DNA of 64,000 bases from Tepidibacter hydrothermalis (GTDB lineage: Bacteria; Bacillota; Clostridia; Peptostreptococcales; Peptostreptococcaceae): assembly GCF_029542625.1 (NCBI RefSeq), contig NZ_CP120733.1, positions 3,348,001-3,412,000 of the forward strand, given 5' to 3'. Shown here piece after piece: positions 29,759-39,325 of the stretch. The notes below the pieces were generated by a model. That model was not told the DNA's origin. It did no database searches and was given only the letters and a program-made list of their open reading frames with translations. Within the stretch, counting starts at the first letter, position 1. The number at the start of each line of letters is the position of its first letter. Made by a program: the position numbers and the translations under genes.

Positions 29759-31354
29759 ATGTCAACTTTAATATTTGGTCATAAAAACCCAGATACTGAC
29801 TCAGTTACTTCGGCCATAGCATTTTCTCATCTTAAAAATAAATTAGGTTTTAATACAAAACCGTGTGTTCTAGGAGAGATAAGAAAAGAGGCTGAATTCG
29901 TTCTTAACTACTTCAAGTTACCTCATCCTACTTTTATAAAAGATGTTAAAACTCAGGTTAAGGATTTAAATTTCGATAAAATACCAGGGGTAAATCCTAA
30001 TTCTTCAATTTTATCAGCTTATGAAACTATGGAAAAGTCAAATTTAAAAACGCTTCCTATAGTTGATGATAACAATAAATTACTTGGAATAATCACTATG
30101 AAAGATATAGCTATGAATCTTGTAAACGGAAATATAGATCGTCTAAATACAACTCTTTCAAACATAGCGTCTGATTTAAATGGTGATATTCTTGTAAAAT
30201 GTAACGATATCGTAAATGGAAAATTATCTATAATAGCTTTCTATTATAAAACTATACAAGGTACTCTATCTGATAAAGATATAATAATAGTTGGAGATAG
30301 ATACGATGTTATAGAACATGCTATTGAATCTAAGGTTCAATTAATAATATTAACTGGCGACAATGAAATACCTGAAAAGTACTTAAGCTTAGCTAAAGAA
30401 AATAATGTATCTATAGTAAGAGTTCCAAATGATACTTACTCGGCTTCTAAATTAATACACCAATGTAATTTTGTATCATCTATAATGAACTCTGATATAG
30501 TTAAATTTAAGGAATGTGATTATTCAGATGATGTAAAAGAAGATATCTTAAATACTCATTATAGACATTATCCAGTTATTGATTCTAACAACTCATTCCT
30601 AGGATTCTTAGGAAGAGCTCATCTTTTAAATCCTAAGAAAAAGCAGGTTATATTAGTTGATCATAACGAAGAAGCTCAAAGCGTTGACGGTTTATCTCAA
30701 GCTAATCTTCTTGAAATTATAGATCATCATAAAATAGGAGGAATATCTACAGCTGCTCCTATTAATTTTAGAAATATGACTGTTGGAAGCACATGTACTA
30801 TAGTTTATACTATGTTCAGAGAAAACAATATAGAAATACCATTTGAAATTGCAGGAGTTCTTATATCTGGTATACTATCAGATACTCTTTTATTCAGATC
30901 ACCTACAACTACTGATGTAGATAAGGCTGCAGTTGAGAATCTTAATAAAATTTTAAATCTAGATATAGAAAAATATGCTATGGAAATGTTCAAAGCTGGT
31001 ACTTCTCTTGATGGATTCTCAATAAAGGAAATAGTTAATATGGACTTTAAAGAGTTTAATCTTGAAGGATTAAAGACAGGTATAGGACAAGTGTTCACTT
31101 TAGATATAGATTCTATATTAAACAAAAAAGATGAATTCTTAGATTATATAAATGGTACAGATTACGATTTATGTGTTTTAGCTATTACAGATATAATAAA
31201 AGAAGGATCTTATTTAATATACAAGAGTAAAGATGAATTAATCTCTAAATCATTTAATGTAGAAGCTTCTCAAGGTATATTTGTAGACGGAGTTGTTTCT
31301 AGAAAGAAACAATTAGTACCTAATTTAACTGAAGCTCTAAAATCTTCTAAATAG
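29759..31354 (+). CDS. ppaC: Manganese-dependent inorganic pyrophosphatase with CBS/DRTGG regulatory insert
   Basis: A 531-aa family II pyrophosphatase. The DHH domain shows GHKNPDTDS near the start, VDHNE and IDHHKIGG in the second half, and the DHHA2 domain ends near VVSRKKQLVP. Residues about 70-300 hold two CBS domains separated by a DRTGG domain, the nucleotide-regulated form known from Clostridia and Desulfitobacterium (inhibited by AMP/ADP, activated by ATP or diadenosine polyphosphates in characterised members). It drives PPi hydrolysis in biosynthesis. ATG with AAAGGAG; strong terminator after. Confidence 0.94.
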   Translation: MSTLIFGHKNPDTDSVTSAIAFSHLKNKLGFNTKPCVLGEIRKEAEFVLNYFKLPHPTFIKDVKTQVKDLNFDKIPGVNPNSSILSAYETMEKSNLKTLPIVDDNNKLLGIITMKDIAMNLVNGNIDRLNTTLSNIASDLNGDILVKCNDIVNGKLSIIAFYYKTIQGTLSDKDIIIVGDRYDVIEHAIESKVQLIILTGDNEIPEKYLSLAKENNVSIVRVPNDTYSASKLIHQCNFVSSIMNSDIVKFKECDYSDDVKEDILNTHYRHYPVIDSNNSFLGFLGRAHLLNPKKKQVILVDHNEEAQSVDGLSQANLLEIIDHHKIGGISTAAPINFRNMTVGSTCTIVYTMFRENNIEIPFEIAGVLISGILSDTLLFRSPTTTDVDKAAVENLNKILNLDIEKYAMEMFKAGTSLDGFSIKEIVNMDFKEFNLEGLKTGIGQVFTLDIDSILNKKDEFLDYINGTDYDLCVLAITDIIKEGSYLIYKSKDELISKSFNVEASQGIFVDGVVSRKKQLVPNLTEALKSSK

Positions 31355-31356
31355 AT

Positions 31357-31383
31357 AAAAAACCAGCCAAAGGCTGGTTTTTT
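31357..31383. terminator. Bidirectional terminator
   Basis: AAAAAACCAGCC-aaa-GGCTGGTTTTTT, 12-bp stem, between the convergent ppaC and cyclophilin genes. Confidence 0.93.
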
Positions 31384-31389
31384 TTATTA

Positions 31390-31911
31390 TTACATTTTTT
31401 CTACTTCTGGATATTCAACTCCAAATGTATCAACTGTAACTTTTTTCATTTTTTGATCTTCATAAGGCTTATCAGAATAATCTGTATCTGCTGCAACTAT
31501 TTTATCAACTGCTTCCATTCCCTCAGTAACTCTTCCGAAAGAAGCATATTGGTTATCAAGATGCGGTGATCTTGCTACCATTATAAAGAATTGAGATCCA
31601 GCTGAGTTAGGAGCTGAAGTTCTAGCCATAGAAAGAACTCCTCTTTCATGCTTTAAATTATTCGTATGTCCATTTTGAGAGAATTCTCCTTTTATAGAAT
31701 ATCCTGGTCCACCCATTCCTGTTCCATCTGGGCATCCTCCTTGAATCATAAATCCAGGTATTACTCTATGGAATATAACTCCATCATAGTGACCTTTTTT
31801 AATTAAAGATATAAAGTTGTTAACAGTATTAGGAGCTATATGAGGATAAAGTTCAGCCTTAATTATATCTCCATTTTCCATTTCAATTGTAACTATTGGA
31901 TTATTTTGCAT
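31390..31911 (-). CDS. ppiB: Cyclophilin-type peptidyl-prolyl cis-trans isomerase
   Basis: A 173-aa cytoplasmic cyclophilin (no signal peptide). Active-site motifs are FHRVIPGFMIQGGCPDGTG, FSQNGHTN, SAGSQFFIM and FGRVTEGMEAVD, with catalytic Arg in FHRV and the Gln/Phe of QFF. It accelerates prolyl isomerisation during folding. GAGGAAG precedes the ATG. Monocistronic. Confidence 0.94.
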   Translation of the reverse strand: MQNNPIVTIEMENGDIIKAELYPHIAPNTVNNFISLIKKGHYDGVIFHRVIPGFMIQGGCPDGTGMGGPGYSIKGEFSQNGHTNNLKHERGVLSMARTSAPNSAGSQFFIMVARSPHLDNQYASFGRVTEGMEAVDKIVAADTDYSDKPYEDQKMKKVTVDTFGVEYPEVEKM

Positions 31912-31933
31912 TAATATCTTCCTCTCTGTTTAA

Positions 31934-31975
31934 ATATAATTATGTAATTTTACAATTATGACTACATAATTATAT
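31934..31975. other. Perfect inverted repeat upstream of ppiB
   Basis: ATATAATTATGTA (31934-31946) and TACATAATTATAT (31963-31975), 13 bp with a 16-nt loop, in the short gap between the 335-aa gene and ppiB. There is no T-run, so it may be an operator rather than a terminator. Confidence 0.45.
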
Positions 31976-31982
31976 CAAATTT

Positions 31983-32990
31983 TTAGGTTCTAGTTTTAAT
32001 TATTTCTGTTTCTAGAGATTTTATATCATTTAAATCACTTTTTTGTATTTTATCTAAGATTTCTTTTCTATATTTTTCTGATAGTAAATTCTTAGATCTT
32101 AAATTATCCTCTATTACATCAGTCCAATTTATTTTTTTCCTATTGTAGTAAACGTCATAATCTACAATTCTCATTCCATCTTCTAAAAACTCAGATCCTA
32201 CTAAAATCTTTTTTATATATTTTGGATCATAAAAGGTGAAGAATCTAACTCTATATACCCCAACAGCCATAAATAATCTAGGGTAATCTTTAGTCCACGA
32301 TTCTCCAAGTATAACTCCCAATTCTAATCCCTCTAGTATTTTTAATAATCTATCATAATGAAGTTCGTAAGCTCCATATCTATCATATATTTTTATTTCT
32401 ATTTCATACCAATCTTTATTATCAAGCCCTGCATTTAAGTACCTTAATGCGTGTGCTCTCATTGTTTTTATTAATGAAGAATAATTCTGTCTTATATAAA
32501 GAGCATCTTCGTTTATATCTGTCATATTTACCCTTCTTCTAATAGGTTTTTCTGTAAATGCAACTATAGTTCCTTCATCATTGTAATTTTCTAATAAATT
32601 TATGATATTATTTTTCTCATACTCATTATCTTCTTTAATTTTGTCTATTATTTTATTTAAATCTCCAAATACTCTCATAAAAATTATTCTCGGTGCTATT
32701 CTTGAATATGTTATATAGTTTTTAATATCGTTATTCAGTACCTTGCATAGTATAACATCCGGCTCATCTTGTAGTATTAATATATCCATACATTCATTAG
32801 ATTTAACTATTTTTGCAGCTTTTTGCACTATAAATATTATAGTATAGTCTTCATTTGCAGCCTGAAAGGCAGATGTTATATCACATTTTGTAGCAGCACC
32901 TAATTCTTTTCTAAAGTATCTTTTAACCTCATCTACATTATTACTTTCAATTATTAAAGATTTTGGCCCTCTTCTAACTATAGAAAACAT
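31983..32990 (-). CDS. Conserved-looking hypothetical protein
   Basis: A 335-aa soluble protein, mixed alpha/beta, with no signal peptide or membrane segment and no motif I recognise. The first 40 residues (VRRGPKSLIIESNNVDEVKRYFRKELGA) and a central Tyr/Asp-rich part (YEIEIKIYDRYGAYELHYDRLLKIL) look like folded-domain sequence. It begins 12 nt after the metallophosphoesterase stop with AAGGAGAGG, so the two are co-transcribed and may cooperate in nucleic-acid or phosphate chemistry (positional inference only). Confidence 0.7.
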   Translation of the reverse strand: MFSIVRRGPKSLIIESNNVDEVKRYFRKELGAATKCDITSAFQAANEDYTIIFIVQKAAKIVKSNECMDILILQDEPDVILCKVLNNDIKNYITYSRIAPRIIFMRVFGDLNKIIDKIKEDNEYEKNNIINLLENYNDEGTIVAFTEKPIRRRVNMTDINEDALYIRQNYSSLIKTMRAHALRYLNAGLDNKDWYEIEIKIYDRYGAYELHYDRLLKILEGLELGVILGESWTKDYPRLFMAVGVYRVRFFTFYDPKYIKKILVGSEFLEDGMRIVDYDVYYNRKKINWTDVIEDNLRSKNLLSEKYRKEILDKIQKSDLNDIKSLETEIIKTRT

Positions 32991-33002
32991 GTTATCCTCT
33001 CC

Positions 33003-33620
33003 TTATAGTCCTATTTTTCCCTTTCTAAGCCTTTCGTCATCTATTCCGAACGGATAAGCTAGATATTCAACTTTTTTTGTCTCTGTATATATAATGTTTA
33101 TACTTTGGATTCCATTCAAATATATTTTTTCATTATCTATTTTATTTTTTATGTGCAAATTGTGACCATATAAATTATATTCTTGAGGATCTTTCATTAT
33201 TTCATCAGAATAATGGCTTATTCTAAGTTTTGCGTTTTTTATATTTATATTTTCGCTTATATCTATTATTTCAATTTTATCTGATATATCCTGTAGTGTT
33301 TCTTTTTTATCATGATTTCCTAAGCATATATATATTTTTTTTGCATTTGATTTTAATAGTATATCTACTAAAACTTCAAGTCTTTTGCTATATCTATATA
33401 GAGAATAATGGCAGAATTCAAGTTTTATATTATCTACTAAGTCACCAGTATGAATTATATATTCTGGATTTATTTTTTTTATTAAATCTTTTAAAGCATA
33501 AAAAAAGCTATAAGGTGTATCTGATATATGAAGTATTACTTCTTCATTTCTATTTCTTATATGTTTTGGAACATAAACCCTACCTATAGATCTGTTTAAA
33601 ATCACTTTAAGTTTTTCCAT
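33003..33620 (-). CDS. Metallophosphoesterase-like protein with altered first metal motif
   Basis: A calcineurin-like phosphoesterase of about 205 aa. Motifs: ISDTPY (canonical ISDTHG, so the metal-ligand His is replaced by Pro), HTGDLVDN, CLGNHDKKE, RISHYSD and YGHNLH. Loss of the first His may change metal affinity or activity. ATG at 33620 chosen because AGGA lies eight bases upstream; an ATG five codons earlier contains that site. Two-gene unit with the 335-aa protein. Confidence 0.8.
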   Translation of the reverse strand: MEKLKVILNRSIGRVYVPKHIRNRNEEVILHISDTPYSFFYALKDLIKKINPEYIIHTGDLVDNIKLEFCHYSLYRYSKRLEVLVDILLKSNAKKIYICLGNHDKKETLQDISDKIEIIDISENINIKNAKLRISHYSDEIMKDPQEYNLYGHNLHIKNKIDNEKIYLNGIQSINIIYTETKKVEYLAYPFGIDDERLRKGKIGL

Positions 33621-33703
33621 TAAATCATTCCTCATACTTATATATTTACTTAAATTATACTTTATATTATTTAAATTTTCAAAATTTAGTTTTTATTACA
33701 AAA

Positions 33704-33729
33704 AAACTACCTATTAAAATAGGTAGTTT
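33704..33729 (-). terminator. Terminator of the P-loop ATPase gene
   Basis: AAACTACCTATT / AATAGGTAGTTT, 12-bp stem, followed by a minus-strand T-rich run. The arm overlaps the stop codon at 33728. Confidence 0.85.
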
Positions 33730-34318
33730 ATTCTGCTTCGCTACATAATTCTTTTGTCTCTATATATTCTAAATCTAAGATTTTCAATATTTGTTTTGCT
33801 CTTTCCTTAGTACTTCCACTAGCTTCTATATAATTAATATTTTCTGCTTTTAAGAATGTAAGTATGGCATCATCTACTTGCTTTGCTATTTCTTCATCTT
33901 GCCATCTCACTCCATCTTGAACGTACCCAAATTCTCTTGGTAAATATATTATATGATCGTATTTAGGTATATCTTCTAACGCTAAACAATATAAATCTTT
34001 TAATATTTCAGTTTCTTTTCTAGTTCTCTTCTTGTCTCCAAGCATAAATCTTCCGTAGATATAAGGAACAAATGTAGCATAGTCAGTAAGAGCATAGTCG
34101 AATTCATCAAGTTTATCTTCTAATCTCTTTTGTCCTAAATATATGCCGTATTGTTCTGATATAGATTCAATCATTCCTTTATCTCTTAAATAATCAGTTG
34201 AATATTCAAGTGCATATCCTGTATTAAGTCCTGCTATCTTCATTTCAACATAAAGATGTTGTATTAAAGTTGTTTTCCCACATCTTGGTCCACCTAAAAC
34301 TGCAATTCTCTTAGCCAT
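33728..34318 (-). CDS. P-loop ATPase, AAA_28/NadR-like
   Basis: A 196-aa protein with Walker A GGPRCGKTTL near the N-terminus and a kinase-like layout (YALTDYATFVPYIYG, DHIIYLPREFGYV, VDDAILTFL) that fits the AAA_28 family of NadR-type nucleotide or small-molecule kinases. The substrate is unknown. ATG at 34318 chosen because GGAG lies ten bases upstream; an ATG eight codons earlier has no ribosome site. A clear promoter lies 45 bp upstream. Confidence 0.8.
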   Translation of the reverse strand: MAKRIAVLGGPRCGKTTLIQHLYVEMKIAGLNTGYALEYSTDYLRDKGMIESISEQYGIYLGQKRLEDKLDEFDYALTDYATFVPYIYGRFMLGDKKRTRKETEILKDLYCLALEDIPKYDHIIYLPREFGYVQDGVRWQDEEIAKQVDDAILTFLKAENINYIEASGSTKERAKQILKILDLEYIETKELCSEAE

Positions 34319-34362
34319 CTTTTCTTCACTCCATAATTTCATTTTTTTGAGACGACTAATAT

Positions 34363-34391
34363 ATTATACTAGTTTTTTTATATTAATTCAA
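34363..34391 (-). promoter_or_regulatory. Promoter for P-loop ATPase gene
   Basis: Minus strand TTGAAT (34391-34386), 17-bp spacer, TATAAT (34368-34363), immediately after the patatin gene stop. Confidence 0.7.
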
Positions 34392-34400
34392 CAAAATTCC

Positions 34401-35201
34401 CTAAACTTTTTGACATTTCCAATAATTTCGTTCGCCATTTGTTGCCTTTTCATATCCTTCATAAAATAAGTCTTCGCAGAACTCTTTCTCAAATCTAAGT
34501 GTATCATTAGGTTTCATATCTGTATCTGGCTCTATCACTACAATATCATCTTTATTGTAATGCTCTAATATATATTCAGGTATTATATATCCTTTTTTAA
34601 GAGCTATTACAAATAGTTTGTTCACTTTTTTATATATAAATGGAGATAGTAAATTATTATTTAGTATCCCTCCATCTAAATTATATCCTTCGTATTCACC
34701 GTTTAATACATCTTCCTTAAATGTATCAAATACTTCTTTTGAGTCAAATGTACGTATTAATTGTTCAAAAGATACTTCTTCGTTTATTTTACATGGAAGA
34801 AGAGAACTATTCTTTATATAAGATAGAGCTAACTGCTTATTGTATCCTTTTATATTTGTAACTATTTCTCTTAATTTATTATCTTTAACATTTACATAAT
34901 TAACATAAAGATCTGTATTATCCCCAGTTCCATCATCTAAATTATTTAAATTGTTTATAAGTTGTGAATTATCTACGACTTTTCCACAGATTTTTTGACT
35001 TGCTAACTCATTGCCGCCAATATTTATCCACAATTCTTTGAGTTTTCTAACATTTTCTGTGTATATAAAATATCCATTAATAGCACCGATTGAAGTTCCC
35101 GATACTATATCAAATTTCATCCCTTTTTCATAAAGCCCATATATAACTCCTGCTGCAAAAGCTCCTTTAGCTCCTCCTCCAGGCAAACAAAGTCCTAACA
35201 T
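34401..35201 (-). CDS. Patatin-like phospholipase
   Basis: A 266-aa patatin-family lipid acyl hydrolase. Oxyanion motif PGGGAKGAF (residues 7-15), nucleophile Ser37 in SGTSIGA and catalytic Asp176 in LDGGI form the Ser-Asp dyad. No signal peptide, so it acts in the cytoplasm or at the inner membrane face. It starts 14 nt after the M18 aminopeptidase stop with AAAGGGG, suggesting co-transcription; no functional link is evident. Confidence 0.9.
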   Translation of the reverse strand: MLGLCLPGGGAKGAFAAGVIYGLYEKGMKFDIVSGTSIGAINGYFIYTENVRKLKELWINIGGNELASQKICGKVVDNSQLINNLNNLDDGTGDNTDLYVNYVNVKDNKLREIVTNIKGYNKQLALSYIKNSSLLPCKINEEVSFEQLIRTFDSKEVFDTFKEDVLNGEYEGYNLDGGILNNNLLSPFIYKKVNKLFVIALKKGYIIPEYILEHYNKDDIVVIEPDTDMKPNDTLRFEKEFCEDLFYEGYEKATNGERNYWKCQKV

Positions 35202-35215
35202 AAAAATCTACCCCT

Positions 35216-36514
35216 TTATACTTCATAGAATTTCAAAAAGCTTTTATACGCAAAGTAGTGATCGTCTACTCCACCCAATTCTCTAACAGAGTGCATAGCA
35301 AGTATAGATGTTCCGATATCAACACTATTTATATCTAAATGTGTAGATGATATAGGTCCAATAGTTGATCCTCCAGCTTGGTCTGATCTGTTTACAAACT
35401 TTTGACAAGGTACTCCAGCTTCTTTACATAAAGCTTCGTATACAGCTATTGAATAGCTATCACTTGTGTATTTTTGATTAGCATTTATTTTTATAACAGG
35501 CCCTTTATTTATTACAGGTCTATTAGTAGGGTCATGCTTTTCACCTCTATTTGGATGAACAGGATGAGCCATATCAGCAGATATAATGAAAGAGTTGTAT
35601 ATGCTTGTAAAAAATTCTTCTCTATTTTTATTTAAAGATATAGTGATTCTCTCAAGTATGTTTTTTAACATATTAGAATCTGCACCTTGTTTTGTAGAAC
35701 TTCCTATTTCCTCATTGTCAAACATAACAAATACATTTATTCCTTTTGTGTTGTTTGAATTTATTAATGCGTGTAGACTTGAGTGAGCCATGGCTAAATT
35801 ATCAAGTCTAGGAGAAGAAATAAGTTCTTCATCAAGACCTACCAAGCATCCCTTTTCATACTCATATAAAAATAAATCAAAATCCAGTATATCATCACAA
35901 GGAATACTTATTTCTTTGCTTATCTCTTTTAAAAGCAAATTATCTTTTTCTAAACTTTCATTTACAATTGAAACAAGTGGAAGCATATCCGTTTGCTTAT
36001 TCAACTCAACACCTTTATTAACATTTCTATTCATATGTATAGCAAGGTTTGGAATAATGCATATAGGCTTATTTATATTAACAAGTACTTCTCTTGGCTT
36101 TAATATATTCTCACCCTTAACAGCAACCCTTCCTGCTATACCTAACGGTCTGTCCATCCAAGTACTAAGAATTGGTCCACCATAGACTTCTGTGTTTAAC
36201 TTTAAATATACCTTTTCACTTACCATTTCAGGATTTGGCTTAACTCTAAAACAAGGAGCATCACTGTGAGATGCTATTATTCTAAAACCTTCCTCATCAA
36301 CATTATCAGAATTTATCTCAAAAGCTACAAGAGCTGAAGAATTCTTAGTTACAAAATACTTTCCACCCTTTTTAATATCCCACTTATCAGTTAACTTTAA
36401 CTCCTCAAATCCTTCTTTTTCTAAAATATCTACACTAGTCTTAACAGCATGAAAAGAACTAGCCCCCTTATAAGCATAATCAATAAGATCCTTAGCAAAC
36501 TCTTTTTCTCTCAT
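35216..36514 (-). CDS. M18-family aminopeptidase
   Basis: A 432-aa cytosolic dinuclear-zinc aminopeptidase. Metal and catalytic residues appear in ASHSDAP, SPRLDNLAM, FDNEEIGSSTKQGADS, SADMAHPVHPN and ILAMHSVRE, the full M18 (aspartyl/aminopeptidase I) set. It releases N-terminal residues from peptides. ATG at 36514 is used rather than the GTG four codons upstream, which lies in the AAGGGTGG ribosome site. First gene of a unit with the patatin gene. Confidence 0.92.
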   Translation of the reverse strand: MREKEFAKDLIDYAYKGASSFHAVKTSVDILEKEGFEELKLTDKWDIKKGGKYFVTKNSSALVAFEINSDNVDEEGFRIIASHSDAPCFRVKPNPEMVSEKVYLKLNTEVYGGPILSTWMDRPLGIAGRVAVKGENILKPREVLVNINKPICIIPNLAIHMNRNVNKGVELNKQTDMLPLVSIVNESLEKDNLLLKEISKEISIPCDDILDFDLFLYEYEKGCLVGLDEELISSPRLDNLAMAHSSLHALINSNNTKGINVFVMFDNEEIGSSTKQGADSNMLKNILERITISLNKNREEFFTSIYNSFIISADMAHPVHPNRGEKHDPTNRPVINKGPVIKINANQKYTSDSYSIAVYEALCKEAGVPCQKFVNRSDQAGGSTIGPISSTHLDINSVDIGTSILAMHSVRELGGVDDHYFAYKSFLKFYEV

Positions 36515-36594
36515 ATTCCATACCACCCTTTTAATATAATTTTATTTGTATATGATTTTACTTTAATCTCTTTGAACTATTAACAACTATTCTT

Positions 36595-36797
36595 AAAAAT
36601 GAATATTATTGAAATGTTAGAGAATGATTTAAATATTTTTTTATAGAACTTGCGTTATGTCGTTTTAATATCCGTAGAGAAAGTTCGTTGTCTAACCAAA
36701 GGGAGTTTAGAACTTTTAGGATATTAAATAAGACATAATGATTAGTTCTATTTAAAATATTTAACACATGAACGGTATTTTAATAATATTCATTTTT
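36595..36797 (+). repeat. Long-hairpin element, copy 3
   Basis: Outer arm AAAAATGAATATTATT / AATAATATTCATTTTT, loops GTTAG/CGGT, apex CTAACC-aaa-GGGAG with AAGTTC/GAACTT arms. It lies in the 330-bp gap between the M18 peptidase and pcrA genes. Confidence 0.82.
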
Positions 36798-36845
36798 GCT
36801 AAATAACCAATATATAATGATCTTTTTCCATAAATATATTAAATT

Positions 36846-39014
36846 CTAAATTACATTTAACTTTACATACTCTAAATTGATACTCTTAATCCCCTTATTA
36901 TCAAAAGCTATACTAACAGTAGAACCATTCTTGGCTACAACCGTTCCAGTTCCAAAGGCAGGATGCTTAACTTTAGCTCCAAGCACTACCTCTTTATTAT
37001 CTATATCCTTAGTGTCTTTTTCCATATGTCTTTGCTTATACTTTTCAACTATACTATTTTGTTTTTTTAGTATCTTGCTCTCAGGCTCATTCTTATTAAG
37101 ACTTTTTAAGCAATCTTTAGGAAGCTCTCCTATAAATCTTGATATCCTAGAATAGTTAGTCTTTCCATATATAGTTCTTGAAGATGCATAAGTCATATAT
37201 AAAGTTTTCATAGCTCTTGTAATTCCAACATAACAAAGTCTTCTCTCTTCCTCAAGCTCTATCTCATCAGTTAAAGCTCTACTTATAGGGAATACACCTT
37301 CTTCAAGTCCTGCCAAAAATACCACTGGAAACTCAAGTCCCTTAGCACTATGAAGAGTCATTAATGATACATAATCATCATCTTCATCAGAAGAATCCAT
37401 ATCAGATATAAGTGATATAGTTGCTAAGAATGTTTCTAAATCCTTTTCTTCACTTGTTTTTTCAAACTCGACTGCAACAGATAAAAATTCCTTCAAGTTC
37501 TCTATTCTAGTTTGATTCTCTATACTATCATCCTTCTCAAGCTCTTTTATATATCCAGTGTTTTCTAAAACCTTCTCTATAAGCTTAGTTACACAATATA
37601 CATCCTTCATTGCACTAAGAGCTGATATAAGAGTTGTAAATTCTCTCAACTTACTTTTAACTCTAGTTGACACATCAATATTCTCAGCATCATATAAAGA
37701 AAGATACATACTCTCCTTCTTTATAAGAGATACATCTTCTATTTTCTCAAGAGTTCTAAGACCTATACCTCTTTTTGGAACATTTATTATTCTCTTAAGA
37801 GAAATATCATCCACAGGATTTTGTATAATTCTCAAATAAGCTATCAAATCCTTTATCTCTTTTCTCTCATAGAACTTTATACCACCAAATATCTTATACT
37901 TTATATTTTGCTTTATTAAAGCTTCCTCTAGTGCACGAGATTGTGCATTTGTTCTGTATAATATAGCACAGTCTCTATACTCTATACCTTTATCGTTATT
38001 CATTTTTTTTATACTATGAGCTATAAAGTCTCCTTCTTCTCTTTCATCTCTTGACTTAAAAGTTCTTATTCTATCTCCCAAATCACTCTCAGTCCATAGT
38101 TTCTTATCTTTTCTAGTTATATTATTTGCTATAACCTTATTTGCAGCGTCAAGTATAGTTTGAGTTGATCTATAGTTTTGCTCAAGCTTTACAACTAGAG
38201 CATCCTCATAATCCTTTTCAAACTCAAGTATATTCTTTATATCTGCACCTCTCCAACCATATATAGATTGGTCATCATCTCCTACAACACATAAATTACC
38301 ATGTCTTTTAGCAAGCATATTTACAAGCTTATACTGTGCTCTATTAGTATCTTGGTACTCATCAACCATTATATATCTGAATTTTCTTTGATAAAAATCT
38401 AGAACACCTTCATTATTTTCAAGTATCTCAATAGCCTTCATTATAAGATCATCAAAATCAAGTGCATTATTTCTCATAAGTCTTTCTTGATATAAAGAAT
38501 AAACTTTTGCTATATTGCTCATTCTAAAATCATTTTGATGGATTTCTTTAAATCTTTTTGAATTTATCATCTTGTCCTTAGCATCAGATATATGACCAAG
38601 TACAGTCTTTGGTTCATACATTTTGTCATTTATATTAAGCTCTTTTATACAATCTTTCATAAGTGTCATTTGATCCGATCTATCATATATGACAAAGCTT
38701 CTAGTATATCCTATTTTATCTATATCTTTTCGAAGTATTCTAACGCAACAAGAGTGAAAAGTGCTTATCCACATATTTTGTGCATCAGAACCTATTATAC
38801 CCTCTACTCTTTCCCTCATCTCATTAGCTGCTTTATTAGTAAATGTTATTGCCAATATGTTCGAAGGATGTACTTCTAAATCATTTATAAGGTGAGCTAT
38901 TCTATAAGTTAAAACCCTAGTCTTTCCAGATCCTGCTCCTGCTAGAAGTAGTAACGCCCCGTCCGTTTTAAGCACTGCTTTTCTTTGCATATCATTAAGT
39001 GTAGATAAATCCAT
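36846..39014 (-). CDS. pcrA: UvrD/PcrA-type superfamily 1 DNA helicase
   Basis: A 722-aa 3'-5' helicase used in repair, replication-conflict resolution and rolling-circle plasmid replication. Q motif and Walker A (LNDMQRKAV, AGAGSGKTRVL), Walker B DEYQDTN, motif III GDDDQSIYGWRGAD, motif IV EQNYRST, motif V LMTLHSAKGLEFPVVF and motif VI RRLCYVGITRA are all intact. The C-terminal tail (KVKHPAFGTGTVV ... FDNKGIKSINLEY) is the Tudor-like RNA-polymerase-binding module of PcrA. ATG with GGGAG upstream. Monocistronic. Confidence 0.95.
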   Translation of the reverse strand: MDLSTLNDMQRKAVLKTDGALLLLAGAGSGKTRVLTYRIAHLINDLEVHPSNILAITFTNKAANEMRERVEGIIGSDAQNMWISTFHSCCVRILRKDIDKIGYTRSFVIYDRSDQMTLMKDCIKELNINDKMYEPKTVLGHISDAKDKMINSKRFKEIHQNDFRMSNIAKVYSLYQERLMRNNALDFDDLIMKAIEILENNEGVLDFYQRKFRYIMVDEYQDTNRAQYKLVNMLAKRHGNLCVVGDDDQSIYGWRGADIKNILEFEKDYEDALVVKLEQNYRSTQTILDAANKVIANNITRKDKKLWTESDLGDRIRTFKSRDEREEGDFIAHSIKKMNNDKGIEYRDCAILYRTNAQSRALEEALIKQNIKYKIFGGIKFYERKEIKDLIAYLRIIQNPVDDISLKRIINVPKRGIGLRTLEKIEDVSLIKKESMYLSLYDAENIDVSTRVKSKLREFTTLISALSAMKDVYCVTKLIEKVLENTGYIKELEKDDSIENQTRIENLKEFLSVAVEFEKTSEEKDLETFLATISLISDMDSSDEDDDYVSLMTLHSAKGLEFPVVFLAGLEEGVFPISRALTDEIELEEERRLCYVGITRAMKTLYMTYASSRTIYGKTNYSRISRFIGELPKDCLKSLNKNEPESKILKKQNSIVEKYKQRHMEKDTKDIDNKEVVLGAKVKHPAFGTGTVVAKNGSTVSIAFDNKGIKSINLEYVKLNVI

Positions 39015-39069
39015 TTAATTTCTCCCTTCACATAAGTTTTAATATATATTAAGTAAAATTTCCCTTTAA

Positions 39070-39126
39070 GTTAAAAAAACCTATAGACAATTTTCTATAG
39101 GTTTTAATTTTTGCTCATTATATTAT
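39070..39126 (-). terminator. Terminator and direct repeat D1 after the coiled-coil gene
   Basis: Hairpin AAAACCTATAGA / TCTATAGGTTTT with its 15-nt upstream sequence (TAATATAATGAGCAA on the minus strand) is repeated almost exactly at 40457-40513. D1 is placed to end transcripts from the 306-aa gene. Confidence 0.75.
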
Positions 39127-39169
39127 TTTATCATATATAAAGTAGTATATACAAATTTAAAAGATATAT

Positions 39170-39325
39170 AAATTTATCCGAAAGTTAAAAGTTCTAAGTC
39201 TCCATCCTCTAAAGGCTGGAGATAGGAACTTAACAACTTCTGGATTAGCTTACCCAAAAGGGCACTTACGCAACTAAAAATTCAGTTGGAGTAAAAACTC
39301 CATCTGAATTAAGTTTCGCTTTATA
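39170..39325 (-). repeat. TATAAAG hairpin element, inverted copy
   Basis: 156 bp. Minus strand: TATAAAG-C-GAAACTTAA, hairpin ATTCAGATGGAGT / ACTCCAACTGAAT, a second stem CTCCAGCC / GGATGGAG, ending CTTTCGGATAAATTT. It matches the plus-strand copy at 40319 except for a 20-nt insert (CCCTTTTGGG hairpin). Its first bases supply the stop codon of the adjacent gene. Confidence 0.75.
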
